This document shows, piece after piece, positions 49,205 through 62,436 of a stretch of 64,000 bases of DNA. A program made the position numbers and the translations under genes. The stretch lies in assembly GCA_964019655.1 (NCBI GenBank), contig CAXHTR010000003.1:546825-610824 (forward strand). Reading direction: 5' to 3'. Every line of letters starts with the position of its first letter. The first letter of the stretch is position 1. The stretch comes from Perkinsela sp. pyNocScin1. Taxonomy: Eukaryota > Euglenozoa > Kinetoplastea > Prokinetoplastida > Perkinselidae. The notes below the pieces were generated by a model. The model did not search any database. It was not told the DNA's origin and saw nothing but the letters and a program-made list of their open reading frames with translations.

Positions 49205-51181
49205 ACCTGGTTGATTCTGCCAGTAGTCATATGCTTGTTTCAAGGATTAAGCCATGCAAGCCTAAGAGTAACCTAACTAACACAGGAGGTCTGCGAACGG
49301 CTCATTATATCAGAGATGATTTACCGGGAGTATAGCAGCGCTCGCTGCCCAATGGATAACTTCGCGAAACGCGAAGCTAATACATGTACGACACGCAGGC
49401 TGCTCCACCGAAGCGCACTCGGCTAAACCCGCGTGCGCGGAGCGTCTGTGCGGATGGTTGCTACGAAGACCAGCGCCGCTCGCGCGGCAGAGTCTGAGAG
49501 CGATGAATCAGACCATTCAGCGAAAGCGCGCTTCGGCGCGCGTGTCCCGACAAGTCTCTGCCCTATCAGCTCTGATGGTACTGTATTGGACTACCATGGC
49601 GATAACGGGTACGGGGAATTAGGGTTCGATTCCGGAGAGGGAGCCTGAGAGATAGCTACCACTTCTACGGAGGGCAGCAGGCGCGTAAATTGCCCAATGC
49701 CAAATCGGCGAGGCAGCGAAGAAAAATAGCGATCCCGTTTTTTTAAATCGGGAGTTGCAATGTGTGGTACGTAAACCCACCAACGAGTAACGATTGGAGG
49801 ACAAGTCTGGTGCCAGCACCCGCGGTAATTCCAGCTCCAATAGCGTATATTAATGTTGCTGCTGTTAAAGGGTTCGTAGTTGGACTCGGGGCGCGCGGAT
49901 GCCTGCACACTCGTGCTCGCTCTTGCGCGCCCCGTCACAGACGGAGCCGCGTTCCGCCGCGTGCCTTGACTGGTACGCGGCACCCGCAAGGGATTCGAGT
50001 GCGACACACTCTTTGAACCGTCCGTCGTTCTCACCGTGAATAAAACAGCGTGTTCAAGGCAGCCGTTCGGCCGCATGACAAAGCATGGAATGACAGAGCA
50101 TCGACCAGCTGGGCGTGCTTTTGTTGGTTTTACTACCTCGTTGGGTAACTCGCCCCTGTGTTTGTTTTTTTCGAAAAAGATCGCAGGGACACGGGATTAA
50201 CGGGGGTTGTCGGGGAAAACCGTATTCGGGCGTGAGAGGTGAAATTCTTAGACCGCCCGGGGACGAACTCAAGCGAAGGCAGTTTTCAAGTATACCTTCA
50301 TCAATCAAGAACTAAAGTGTGGAGATCGAAGATGATTAGATACCATTGTAGTCCACCACTGCAAACGATGACGCCCATGGATCGGACAGTATTTTACTCC
50401 GATGGGATCTTTTCGGCACTGCTCCCCTTCAACGCGAAAGCTGAGGCTATGGTCTCATGGGGAAGTACGTTCGCAAGGCTGAAACTTAAAGAAATTGACG
50501 GAATGGCACCACCAGACGTGGAGTGTGCGGTTTAATTTGACTCAACACGGGAAACCTTACCAGGACAGGACAACGGAATGATTGACAGATTGATAGCTCT
50601 TTCTTGATTCGTTTGACGGTGGTGCATGGCCGCTTTTGGTCGGTGAAGTGATTTGTTTGGTTGATTCCTTTAACGGACGAGACCCAATCCGCTTACTAGG
50701 TCCGTCATTATCTTTGGGGCTGTTTCTTCGGAGGCACGCTCGAAAAATGGCGCGTCCTTCTTCGCGGCATTCCATGCGCCTTAGCATGGTGGCATTTTGG
50801 GCAACAGCAGGTCCGTGATGCTCCTAAATGTCCTGGGCGACACGCGCACTACAATGACAAAGTGAATGAGTGAAACCTTCGGGTCCTGCTCCGAGAGGAG
50901 TGGGAAAACTTCGAAAACTATGTCGTGCTTGGGATCGAAGCTTGCAATTATTCTTCTTGAACGAGGAATGTCTAGTAGACGCGCTTCATCAAAGCGCATT
51001 GACTACGTCCCTGCCATTTGTACACACCGCCCGTCGTTGTTACCGATGTCAGTTGGATACAGATCAACGGAGCGTGCGCTGCCACCCCGGCGCCGCGCGC
51101 GAAGTTGATCGATATTCAACTAGTAGAGGAAGCAAAAGTCGTAACAAGGTAGCTGTAGGTGAACCTGCAGCTGGATCATTA
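49205..51181 (+). rRNA. 18S small-subunit ribosomal RNA
   Basis: Starts with the universal ACCTGGTTGATTCTGCCAGT and ends with the conserved GTAGGTGAACCTGCAGCTGG followed by ATCATTA. Internal universal blocks are present, including GTGCCAGCACCCGCGGTAAT near 49810, GGTGAAATTCTTAGACC near 50238 and TGTACACACCGCCCGTCG near 51018. The length of about 1.98 kb is slightly above the eukaryotic average, because of GC-rich expansions near 49400-49560 and 49890-49990. Confidence 0.97.
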
Positions 51182-51278
51182 CGAAAGTATGGACTCTCTT
51201 TTGGGGAGGATACAAGTTTATTGAAACTGGGGTCACCTTCGGGTGGCGCCACCCATTTTCTGAAAATGGGGAACGAAC
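51182..51278 (+). other. Internal transcribed spacer 1
   Basis: Only about 97 nucleotides between the 18S end and the 5.8S start, unusually short. Contains small hairpins such as GGGTGGCGCCACCC (51240-51253). Confidence 0.8.
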
Positions 51279-51436
51279 AACTCATAACAGTGGATGTCTT
51301 GGCTCCCTAGTCGATGAAGGACGCGGCGACATGCGATAACTCGTATGCATTGCAGAATCAAGCGTATTACCAAGACTTTGAACGCAGCCTGTGTGCTCGC
51401 CAGTTCTCTGGCGTTGCACGCCCGCGCTTCAGTGCC
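51279..51436 (+). rRNA. 5.8S ribosomal RNA
   Basis: Begins near AACTCATAACAGTGGATG and contains the conserved TCTTGGCTCC, GCATTGCAGAATCAAGCG and GACTTTGAACGCA. The 3' end GCGCTTCAG (51424-51432) can pair perfectly with CTGAGGCGC (51517-51525) at the 5' end of the 28S, as expected. Confidence 0.93.
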
Positions 51437-51513
51437 GGTACCGAGTTTGGGGGCGCACGCGACCCCGCAGATGTGGTTCTGATTGCTGAACCCTGAAAAG
51501 AAAACAACTTCAA
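51437..51513 (+). other. Internal transcribed spacer 2
   Basis: About 77 nucleotides between the 5.8S and the 28S pairing strands. This is far shorter than most eukaryotic ITS2 and probably lacks the usual four-helix form. Confidence 0.75.
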
Positions 51514-52777
51514 GGCCTGAGGCGCGGTCGACCACCCGCTGAACTTAAGCATATCATTAAGCGGAGGAAAAGAAAACAACCGTGATCCCCGTAGTAGCGG
51601 CGAGCGAAGTGGGGCCAGCCCAATCCGAATCTTTCTTCGGAAAGAGTTGTGGAGTATGGACGGCGCTTGGGGGCCTCGCACGAAAGTCTTCCTGGAATGG
51701 AGCGCCAGAGAGGGTGATAGCCCCGTGTGCGTGCGAGAAACCTGCTAGAAGCGCCGCTCCGGAGAGTAGTACTGCTTGGGAGTGCAGTGCGAACGGCAGG
51801 TATACCTCTGCCAAGGCTAAATATCATAGGGAGACCGATAGCGAACAAGTAGCGTGAGCGAAAGATGAAAAGCACTTTGGAGAGAGAGTGAAACAGCACC
51901 TGAAGCTGTTATGAGGTAAGGAGTGGATCACTATCCAAGGGGCGCTGATGCTAGTTGGTTTACCGGCTGGCCGCTCAGCGCCTCACGCCTGCCGCCGCCC
52001 GACTGTCCCGGATGCGGCCTCCCCGGAGGCGCGCGTCGCACGGGAACGGGAGGGCGGACTTCCTCGCACTTTATCAGTAATCTGTTACTGATGTTGTGGG
52101 GCAGGCTTCGAGACCGACTCTTCTGTCGGCGATGGGATTCACTCGCCCGTCTTGAAACACGGACCAAGGAGTCTAACAAGTGTGCGAGTCATCTACCTTC
52201 ACGGTACGTGGCGCACTGAAAGGGCAGTCCGCTTCTGCGGATGTCGTGCCATTTTCTCTGAAAAGCAGCACGGGCCGAGCCTCGGCGATGGGCCAGGGCG
52301 TTGCGCCTGAGCATATATGTTGGGACCCGAAAGGTGGTGACCTATGCCTGAATAGGATGAAGCCGAGGGAAACCTTGGTGGAGGTCCGCAGCGATGTTGA
52401 CGTGCAAATCACTCGTTTGATTTGGGTATAGGGGCGAAAGACTCATCGAACCACCTAGTAGCTGGTTCACCCCGAAGTTTCCCTCAGGATAGCTGGTGAC
52501 AGTTGAGTAGTCGTGTGCGGTAAAGCAAATGATTAGAGGAATTGGCGGGCGTAGCCCCGTTGACCTATTCTCAAACTTTAAACGTGCACCGCGCGTGCGC
52601 TTGCTTCTGTGAAGCGCGCGCCCGATTGTGTCACTTAGTGGGCCTCTTTCGGTAAGCGGAACAGGCGATGCGGAATGCTCCGCAAGTGGACTTAAGGCGC
52701 CCAAGTGTAGGCTCATAGATACCATGAAGGGTGTTCGTTGATCTAGACAGCAGGACGGTGGCCATGGAAGTCGGAAT

Positions 52778-52811
<34 letters not shown>

Positions 52812-53801
52812 TCAACCAGCCCCGAAAATGGATGGCGCTCAAGCCTACCGCCGACAGTCCACCGTGACGGTTGCGACCGAGGGTGTCGAAACCTCCGTCA
52901 CGTGTAGGGGTGCGTGAACGCAAAGCTGCGAAGCCTGTGGCGTGAGCCTCGGTGGAGCTGCGTTTAGTGCAGATCTTGGTTGTAGTAGCGAATATTCAAC
53001 TGTGGATTCACACGAACGATCGTTGAAGGCTGAAGTGGGGAAGGGTTTCGTGTCAACGGCGATCGGACACGAGTGACTCGGTACTAAAGCCAGCGTTGAA
53101 CCGTCTTCGAATGCTTCTATCGTAGGTGTCGTGAGACGCCCACCTAGAAGAGTGGCTGAAAGTATGGCAGGCTTAATATTCCTGCAGCCGATCATGGGAG
53201 CATGGCGGCGACGCTTCCGACAAGACTGGCGACGGTGTGCGCCCGGCCCGGGAGAGTTCTCTTTTCTTCTGAATGGCTTCGGCCCCCGGCGAGTTCGCGT
53301 CGAGCGGAGACCCGGGAGGCGCGCCAGCAGAGCCCCGCAATTGCGCAGGGTAGGGAACCGGGCGCCCGCCTACGAAAAAGCCAGTGGCGTTACGTCTCCC
53401 GATGACGGGCCGTACCCATATCCGCATCCGGTCCCCAAGCTTTGAAAGCTCTAGCCAGTAGAACAAGGTAGTCTAAGGGAAGTCGGCAAATTGGATGTGT
53501 AAGCTCGCGAGAAACATTGGCTCTGAAGGCAAAGCCGCCGCGGCCGCCTCATCTTGTTTGGGATTGCAGAGGAAAGTGTTCCCGTAAGGGGATACTCACC
53601 GAAACAATCACCAGCATGCTGAGTTCGCTTTCAAAAGCACGGAATAACCGCGGCGGCGCTGAATTGCTGTTTCAGAACTGCTTATCCAGGGGAATCCAAC
53701 TGTATAATTAAAACACAGGCTTGCGACGCAGATAAGGTCTGTTTGACGCAAGCTGATTTCTGCCCAGTGCTCTGAATGTCAATGTGACGAGATTCACCTA
53801 C

Positions 53802-53858
<57 letters not shown>

Positions 53859-54558
53859 TTCTAATTAGAGACGCGCATGAATGGATTAATGAGATTCCCA
53901 CTGTCCCTAGCTACCATCTAGCGAACCAACTGCGTCAAGGGAACGGTCTTGAATGATTAAGCGGGGAAAGAAGACCCTGTTGAGTTTGACTCCAGTCTCA
54001 GTTTGTCGGGCGGCATAGGAGGTGTAGTCATAGGTGGGAGGTGCAAACCGGTTCTGAAAAACCACTTCTTCTATCGTTACTCTGCAAATTCAATGGTAAA
54101 GCGCAGGGAGTTAGCCCCTTCGGGGGCCTTCGACTCCGCCCCTCGCGGGCGGGGCAATTTCCCTTTTGTAGCACTAACCTCTTTACATAAGAGGGAGCTT
54201 CCGTTTGGAAACCAGACTGAGATGGGGAGTTTGGCTGGGGCGGCATATCTGCTAAACAACAACGCAGGTGTCCTAAGGCGAGCTCAGTGAGGACAGAAAC
54301 CTCACGTAGAGCACAAGGGCAAAAGCTCGCTTGATCTTCGACTTTCAGTACTAGTCGAGAAAGTGAAAGCTTGGCCAGCGATCCTTTGAGCACGTACATT
54401 GAGGTATAATGCCAGAGGTGTCATAAAAATTACCACAGGGATAACTGGCTTGTGGCAGCCAAGCGTTCCTAGCGACGTTGCCGTTTGATCCTTCGATGTC
54501 GGCTCTTCCTAGCCTTGCGCCGCAGCAGACGCAAAGGGTCGGATTGTTCACCCGGATG

Positions 54559-54602
<44 letters not shown>

Positions 54603-55000
54603 TTACCCTACTTAATCGTACACATCAACAATAGGCGCTCCGAGGGTAATGCGAAGTAGTACGAGAGGAACTTTCGTTTCGCCTCACTGGCAACCGCGGT
54701 CCCCCGAACGGGGGCGCCGCAACGCTACCAGGCGATGATTCACAGCTGAACGCCTCTTAAGCTGGAAATCAATCCCGAAGAGGGCCTCCCTCCGTTTGGA
54801 GGAACTGGTTCCGAAGTGTCGGCCGAGTACAGTAGCCCACGCAGTGGGTCATCGGCGGCTCGTCAGAGCGACAGTAAAGTACGAGTAGGTACCATGTCCC
54901 ACCTGGAGCAGACGACTCCAGATGCACAGCCAGGTATACGTGCTGGAGGAATTTAGGTTCCGACTCACTGAGCCTGTGTATGTGCCAATAGGTGCGAAAA
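51514..55000 (+). rRNA. 28S large-subunit ribosomal RNA
   Basis: Starts with the 5.8S-pairing strand and the conserved ACCCGCTGAACTTAAGCATA. Universal blocks follow, including GTAACTATGACTCTCTTAAG near 53821 and the sarcin-ricin loop AGTACGAGAGGAAC near 54658. The 3' end is not exact and is placed before a hairpin at 55004. About 3.5 kb, compact for a eukaryote. No intron was noticed. Confidence 0.93.
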
Positions 55001-55003
55001 AAG

Positions 55004-55032
55004 GTCACACACCTCGAGTGGGGTGATGTGAC
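55004..55032 (+). terminator. Hairpin plus T-run after the 28S
   Basis: GTCACA (55004-55009) and CACC pair with GGTG and TGTGAC (to 55032), a 10-bp stem with one bulged A, followed by ATTATTTTTTG. It lies where 28S 3'-end processing or termination is expected. Function is inferred from position only. Confidence 0.45.
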
Positions 55033-58000
55033 ATTATTTTTTGTAGAGGGTGGATGTCCCGGGGGTAGGTGGACGTAGACATGGAGAGAATGTGGTTGGA
55101 GGGTGAGAGTGAGATCAATGTCTGGGAAGTTGGAATAAGCATTGAGTGTGAAGATGGCACATGCTGAGATGGATGAGCTACTGATGGGAATGGAAGAGAA
55201 GGGAGATCATCTATTATGCATGTTCGATCCATGCGTTGATCTCATTGTGCTTTCCGAGTGCTCGTTATTGAGTTTTTTTTGTGATAAGCTCACGATGATG
55301 AAGGGGACGAGAAAGCCTTTGTCGTGATGGAGCCTTGAGAGGACTGGGACTCTTTCGTAAGAATAGCAGTCGTGATACATGTCCGCATTGAATTTAAGGG
55401 TGAATCTTGAGGCACGACAGTTCCTTGGTAGACGTAGATAAGGCATGGGCATCAGAGCAATGACACTTTTTGGATCAATTTCTTGATAATTTCAGGTGAA
55501 GCAGATTCGTATCATCGATATGGAAATAGGGGGAAAGAATAACCTGTGATGGTTGCTTTTGTATTTAATATCCGTATGACTCAAGAAAATGGAAGTGCGG
55601 TAAAATGAGAATGGGGGATAGTGGTTAATTGTATTTAATGTTAATGTTTGATGAAGGTGGAGGTCAGATGTTCGTGCCGCTTAAAAATCAGTCGGTGTAT
55701 GAAACGACTCTGAATTTTTTTATTCGGCAAACTTTCTCACCTTCTTTGGTGAGAAAATATATCAGGAGTGCTGTAGCCAAGTTTTTATGCATTCTGAGGA
55801 TTCGAACTAGTTTAGTTTGTCTGTCACAGAGAGAAATGCATTTGCGAGAAAAAAGAAGGTGGGAATGAGAATGATGGTTGCTTTATCCTTATTAATTGAG
55901 GGAGAGAGATATTTTCATGCATATATTGATTTCGATTGGGATATGAGTGACCTGAGAGTCTTGTGGTGGACATGAGCTGTCTTGTATGCATCCAGTGCAC
56001 ATGTGCATCGAAAGTTTAAGTGCTGGGAGAAGATGAAGAGAGAGAGAGAGTGTCTAGGTACCTTTTGACAGGAATAATGAGGGCCATGATGATGAATTTG
56101 TTTGAAGTTGGTGTGGCTTCTTCGATGGAACGCGATGTTCATAGTCTTGGACCTGTGAGCAGGAAATGGTACATATAACTTTGGTGAGTGGGTAATTGAA
56201 GAGCAATGTGGTTGGGTTGTTTCGAATGCCAGGCTCACGTGAGCTATCGTTTTCAAAGTTTTATCTTTGAAGCTTCTTTACGGGTTCTCTTAATCTCCTT
56301 GAATCCAAGATCAGTGATGTTGTTGATTTGAATAGATGCATGAATGTATCATTTTTTTAATGTATAACTCTTGGAGATGATCAATGCTTTGGTTGTGCCT
56401 GATGAAAATTTGATGGGCATTGCCATTGTAAGCCTGCAATATGGAGGGTTGAGCAGGATTTACGTGATAAAGTTCAAAGGATATGATTGGCTTGTCGTTT
56501 TCTCCAGAGCTTGATGTACGTGCGTATTGAATGATTGAAGTGACTTCGGGTTATGCAGGCAAGAGTGTGGATGCTTGAGTGGGTATTCACTGAGGGTTTA
56601 TGAAGCATCTGCATGGTAATCGTTTACTTTTCAGGATAAACGCTGAGTATCTTCAAATTCAGTGCATATGGATGAAGTTTTGGGTTGCTGCTTTGCTATG
56701 AAGATTTTGATACAGATTTACATTCAGTACTTCACAAAAAGAAGAGAGAGACAGTTCCGACGGGTAAGCTGAGTTCAACGTTCATGTTCTGAAGGGCCAG
56801 ATAGCTTTTCGTTTCGGGACTATCGTATTTGGGTGGAAGCATGATGTTTGGGGGTGCGACAGATGCTCAGTGTGAATCAAACTTTCATCCTTGTAAAAAG
56901 AACCTCACAGTTGAGAGCAGCTTCAGCAAGAGTGTGGTGTGAGTATCGCATGATTTGTTTTATATTCATTTCAGTCATCGCTTGTACTGCCTTTCATCTT
57001 TAGATATCTCAGATCGATGGATGAGCCTCATTTTCCAGTGTTCTGATTTTTAGACGATGTTACTCAGGATAAGGATACCCTTGTATTTGAATGTTTTTGA
57101 TGGGAACATTCTCACTCTGAGTGGAATTGAAAGATGCATATGAGAGAGCATATCGGTTCAATTTTCGATGTATTGTTGAGAGAAAATCAGGATGTGAGAA
57201 AGATATGGATAGGAATTGGATGAAAAGAGGAGATATATTCACGTGTTCAGTATGGAATATGAAAGCATGGTGGTAAGTCTGAATGGTTCTTTGCAGATGT
57301 ATGAGGCCATCATCAAGAGACATGCAGTATATTTTTTTTGACTTTGAAGCATATTTTCACTGATGGTAACGCAAATACAGGGGCATGTGTTGGGGGAATG
57401 AGATAAATATAAAAAATTCGCACCAAAATGATTAGTCTCATATCTTCTGCATGAGTTCATTCGTCTCCGATTAACTTTGATGAATTCTTTGTGCTGTCCA
57501 CCTGCAAGATTCTGTGGAAAACTTTCTCGAAATTGTAGATGCTCTGATCTTGAAAAACGTATGCATGGTGAAAATTTTGTCCGGTGGATATGCTTCACTC
57601 AAACTCAAAGTTGCAATGTGGCTGTGTTAGTCTTGTTGCTGATGCCTTTTTTGAATTTTGAAGCAATGTGTGGAGTGTTATTCTCCAAGATGCAAAACTT
57701 TTGGAAGATATCTTAATGTTTGTGGGTCCAACATTCGAGTGTACTTAAGTCAGTGTTGAAGCTCAACTCCACGGTCGCAAATCATATCCTTGATCTTGTA
57801 ATCCATCAAGAACTTCTTTTTTGATTCTTTGCACTCCATTTTCAGTGAGATTTGCTGTCTACGACTACAAGAGTGTACCCTGTATTTGCGATGCACCCAC
57901 TTTGTGTACAATGTGACGAATGATTCAATGGAAAAGTGTTTGCAGCTGTAGTTTGCACGTCGGCAATGACCTCAGTTCAAAATGATACGCGCATTTTGCA

Positions 58001-60569
58001 GGATTGTGTTCATCGCTCACAAATCAATCTTCGTGAAAACTTTGTGGGAGGTGATGAGTGTTTATTTGTCTTTCTGATCACATATTCTTGCGAATCGTCA
58101 TTTCATTTTGAATACAGTCACTACCCCATGCAAGCGATTCAAAATTTTTGATATTCACCATTTGAGCGATGATTTTTTCATTTTTGATTTCATTCCTTGC
58201 CATATTTATGATACAGTGAGGTATTCTCGAGGTGCTTTCCATGCCGTGATGCACTTTTATTGTGTGTAATGAAAATTTGCAGTCCTTTGCACTCTCCATA
58301 ATAACTGATGATGTTTGAAACACACTTGGACAAATGGTAACCTCATGGGAGATTTTATGCATTCATAGACATTCAAATTTGTAACGAGTGCTGGTGAATT
58401 CTTTCATTTATGTCATATTGTGTACGGAGATTCTTGCAAATCGCCCTAAGAAGAGAAACAATGTTCGATATCCACATTCTTGATATGAATTCATCGATTT
58501 TTTGACATTTGATTTCGATTCTCTATATTTTGCTGCTTAAAAACGATTCTTTGCAGTGCATTCTTTCCATCGATGAATTGTGCTTGCACCCCCTATCACA
58601 GATTACGTTGATCTCACGAGCCTTGGAAACATGGTATTCATCTTTTCATATTCTCAGCACCTTTTGTGGGTATTCCATCAATTTTTGCCTTAAACTTTCA
58701 TTTTTCTTGCGCTCAAGCGGGATAAACTCCAGAGAGAGAGAGAGTTTGTATTGTAGTTTTATATGCTTTTGAGGGGCACTGAAAGTGCATTTTTCCCTTG
58801 ATGTGTTATCCTTCAATTCGATGATACTTTTCTCGCCTTTCCACCTTGGTCGTATCTGACGATGTATTCTTCATTTCTTTGGACTAATCTAGCGAGTGCC
58901 AAAATTTTGCGGGCGTCATTCTATGGAGATTGTCAGTCAAAGCATTGTGTAATTATATATATGAGCTGTCACAAAGCCACGCAAACTATTCAAATTTTCG
59001 ATATGAGCTAATTCAATATGAATAAAGAGATGAATTTCGATGATTTCAATGACGTTTCATCCGGTTTGATTTCATTTATCGATACTTTTTTGCGCAAGAC
59101 AACGATTGTACGATGTTTATTCTATCCCTTGATGCGTTTTAATTCTATATGGCGAATCATTTCATTATTTTTGATATGTGAATGTCTGGGGATCTTTGCA
59201 TTACACTCGGGCACATGATATTGCTCAAAATCACGAGTTCAAAGTTCTTCACGGAAAGTCCATGGAAGTTGAATACTGACGCATGAGCGATATCAATTTG
59301 ACAGGCAAAGCTGTTGATATGCAAAATGCAGTGAGATCGATGATTCTTTTGCCATTTGGTTTCACTTATCGAGGGTGTTGTGCATATGAGAGATACTTCG
59401 AAGTGTGTTCTATCTCTTCATGATGTTCAATGCTATATGATGATACCTTTCAAATATTGTGACCTTTGAGCGCTTGAAAGTGCTCTCATCAGCCTTGAAT
59501 TCACGAGTTTCCACATTGTCAAATGTACATCGACTTTCATGGAGATGCATTGAAGGTATACGTGCCAATTTTGATGAAGATGATGCGAGGATATGCGAAA
59601 ACATAGATAAAGAAGTACAATCATGCAATAGAAATGTCTAGCAATGGTTATTCTGACTTTCTATTCCATTTATCGGGATATCTTCTGCTTTGTGAGGGGC
59701 ATTTTGTCTTTGAATGCAACCTTTGATGCACTTTTACACTCTGTGATGGTCTTTTTGAGAAATTTCTAATTAGAGATGTGATCATCTTTTTTTGATCCCG
59801 ACATTCCATATTTTCATAATTTGAACGATTGTCAATGATAATGCCATGAGGTTCGATTCAAATTTCGACGGTGATGATGCCAATGACATGTGGAGAGGGG
59901 AGAAGAAGATTTTGATATGCATGGAAGATGTGTATCAGTTATAATTTTGACTTTCAATTTCGTAAATTGCAGCATTCTTGCTCGTGGAAAGAATTCTGTC
60001 CTTGATATGCTTTTACACCCATTCTTCGCAATTTAATGCCTGGAGAGGTTTGTACATCCTCTATTTCATCATTTTCCATCATATCAGATGTTTTGAATTT
60101 TTTCTGTGAAATTTTATGAATGAATGCTTTAAGCTCAGTAATTCTGATTCTTTTGATATGCTCCGTTATCGCAAGAATGATAATTTTCACTTTCAATTTC
60201 TTCATCGCATGGTTTGGACTTTGATGCATCACTTGATGTATTCATAAGCTATCCGATGGTATTTTTGACAGCTTTCCAACCTTTTTTCACTTGAGAACGT
60301 TGAATACAATTTCAGCTCATCATTTTTCATCTCATGAGCTATGAAATCGATTTCTTTGCGCAATTGTACGATAATTTGAAAAATTCGGCGACTGTGCTGC
60401 TGATGACATGACAACATTATAAAGAAAGCTTGCAATATGTGCAAATCATTATGAGCTTTTCTTTCGTGCATTGCATATTTCGAGTCTCGCAGCGTCATAT
60501 CAAGTGCTTCTATGGGATTCGATGATTATTCTGACAGCCTTCTACCTCTGATGAACTTATGTATGTTCT
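55033..60569. repeat. Gene-free subtelomere-like region with decayed repeats
   Basis: About 5.5 kb with no credible gene. The first 2.2 kb are rich in G and T on the plus strand with many GATG and GGAG motifs and GA microsatellites (56040-56052). From about 57.4 kb, degenerate modules recur, for example variants of TTTGATGCACTTTTACAC at 58242, 59728 and 60001, often with TTTCATTTATCGAT nearby. This looks like an old satellite that has diverged. No telomeric TTAGGG-type repeat is seen within the window. Confidence 0.55.
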
Positions 60570-61185
60570 GAATTCATCATTTTCTATTCCATGACATGTG
60601 ACTACGACTAACCACGATTGTGCTTGTACGCACCTGACGATGATGACACGAATGTGCGAAACAACTGCATGAACAAAGTGGCCTATCTTTTATTGTGAAT
60701 GCGCTTTGAAATCTTTTTACACACGACAAGAACTACGACGATGCAATGAACACAACACGCGATAAGTGCGACTGCATTCTTTCAATTTACCCAGCTGTGT
60801 GTTGCGGAGAACCTTTGCACAGAAGCACCCATGATGACCTGAACGAGACTTAAGAGTGTATCATTTCTTTTTTGACTTGAACAAAAGTGTCGAGAAACCT
60901 ATGCAATGTGTGACGACTCGTGATGATACCATGTGTTTTTTTCATCCACTTGCACCCATCGGAAACACCTGACAAAGAAATGGATCCTGAATACGTAATA
61001 AGCTATCTCAACACATTTTAAACGACTTTGAAGCAAAAACCTTGGAGTTGAGCAGTAGAACTGACAGTGCTGATGCGAGACGACAAAAGAAGATGAAAGA
61101 GAAAGCTTTTATGCACAATATGGTCAACCTTTCATCGCCAATGCTCTTTGAATTCTTTTTTGATTCATACAAACACACACGTGAG
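60570..61185 (+). repeat. Direct repeat, copy 1 (616 bp)
   Basis: Nearly identical to 63385-64000, with roughly a dozen differences by eye (for example GACACGAATG against GACATGAATG). Contains GTGCGAAACAACTGCATGAA and CGTAATAAGCTATCTCAACA, and no gene. The distance between copies is 2,815 bp. Confidence 0.92.
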
Positions 61186-62436
61186 GATTTGCGGTGCATC
61201 ATTTTATCCATTTCATCGCTGTTCTCATGTTATCTTGCGAATATAACTCCTATCATCGTAAAAATACATGTAAAACACTATTCGAACGATTCATATGTTT
61301 GATATTCATTTACTTTTCGTGGAAAGAATGTGAGATCCATTGTTGTTTGAATTTTTATTGCATTTATTGGTGTGATAGTGTTTTTATGTGATTTGAGGGA
61401 TTATCCAGAGTGTATTCTATCTTTTTATGCGTAATCGAGGCAACCTGATTGTACCTGTGAGACTTTTTGAGCTCATATTGACATCATTTTACATCTTCCC
61501 ACACTTATGGATGGTTTGCAAACCTTTTAGACGAAGGTTTGCTGAAGATTTCGTGATGATTATTGAGAAAACATGGCAGTGTGACAGAAAATGCCTTTCT
61601 GAAGACAAACAATTCAATCTTTTGATGTGATTGCGGTTTGAAATCTTTTTCATGCATTTTTGAAAGTCTGTGAAGACGGAATGGGCTTGATTGAGATCTC
61701 AAATGTATGCATTCAAAGATCTTTGTAACCTTCGAGTGCCATAACAGACAGTACACTCATGAGGTGTGATTTTGCGGATCATTTTTCAATCAAACATGAA
61801 CAACACACACGCAGAGACACTCAAAGAGACAGTGTATCTCGATCATGTGGCATTTTTGATTGTGTTTATGAGTGCATATTGATCTGGATGTGAATGTGGC
61901 TCGATCTTATGCCTTATTCCATCAATATTTGGCAATCATTCGCCGATATAGAACCATATGCGATGCAGATTATAGCTATGGCATCCATTGACGCACAAAT
62001 TCAATGTTTAAAGCATATAGACGACTGAATATCACGGGTATGCATTGATCTCACTTCCAATTTTGCACTGAACCTGCTTCGAACAGTCAAATATATCATG
62101 CAATCAAATTTGAATCGAAATGAATATGATATCGACATATTGGGGACCCTCTGGATACCATTGAAACGACTGTTGACTTAAAAACTCGAAAAATGCACTG
62201 CCAGGATGTGATGATACTTCCAAATGTGGGCCTACCAGCAGCTATCGGAGGTAAATCAAAAATAAACCCATGCAGCACCCCCTTCAAAGAATATGCATCA
62301 AAATGCACTCCAAAATCACACTGGCAGGGTTCGAAATCAAAATCTACGGTGGGTCGCTTCCAACTGAACTATCTGAGCTATCGAAAATTTGGAATTTTCG
62401 CGGCGCCTCCGTTCAAGGGGCAGCAAGGGCAAGGCA
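61186..62436. other. Non-coding part of the 2.8-kb repeat period
   Basis: Low-complexity AT-rich sequence with the same kind of degenerate modules (GCGGTTTGAAATCTTTTTCA at about 61632 resembles GCGCTTTGAAATCTTTTTAC in the flanking repeats). Frames are short and unconvincing. Confidence 0.45.

Noticed and set aside
49433-54551. Many ORFs of 60-190 codons across the rDNA
   Set aside because: They lie within conserved 18S and 28S sequence and have no protein-like features.
55780-55815. tRNA-like A-box and B-box strings (GTAGCCAAGT and GGATTCGAAC)
   Set aside because: They are too close together for a tRNA and no acceptor or anticodon stem can be formed.
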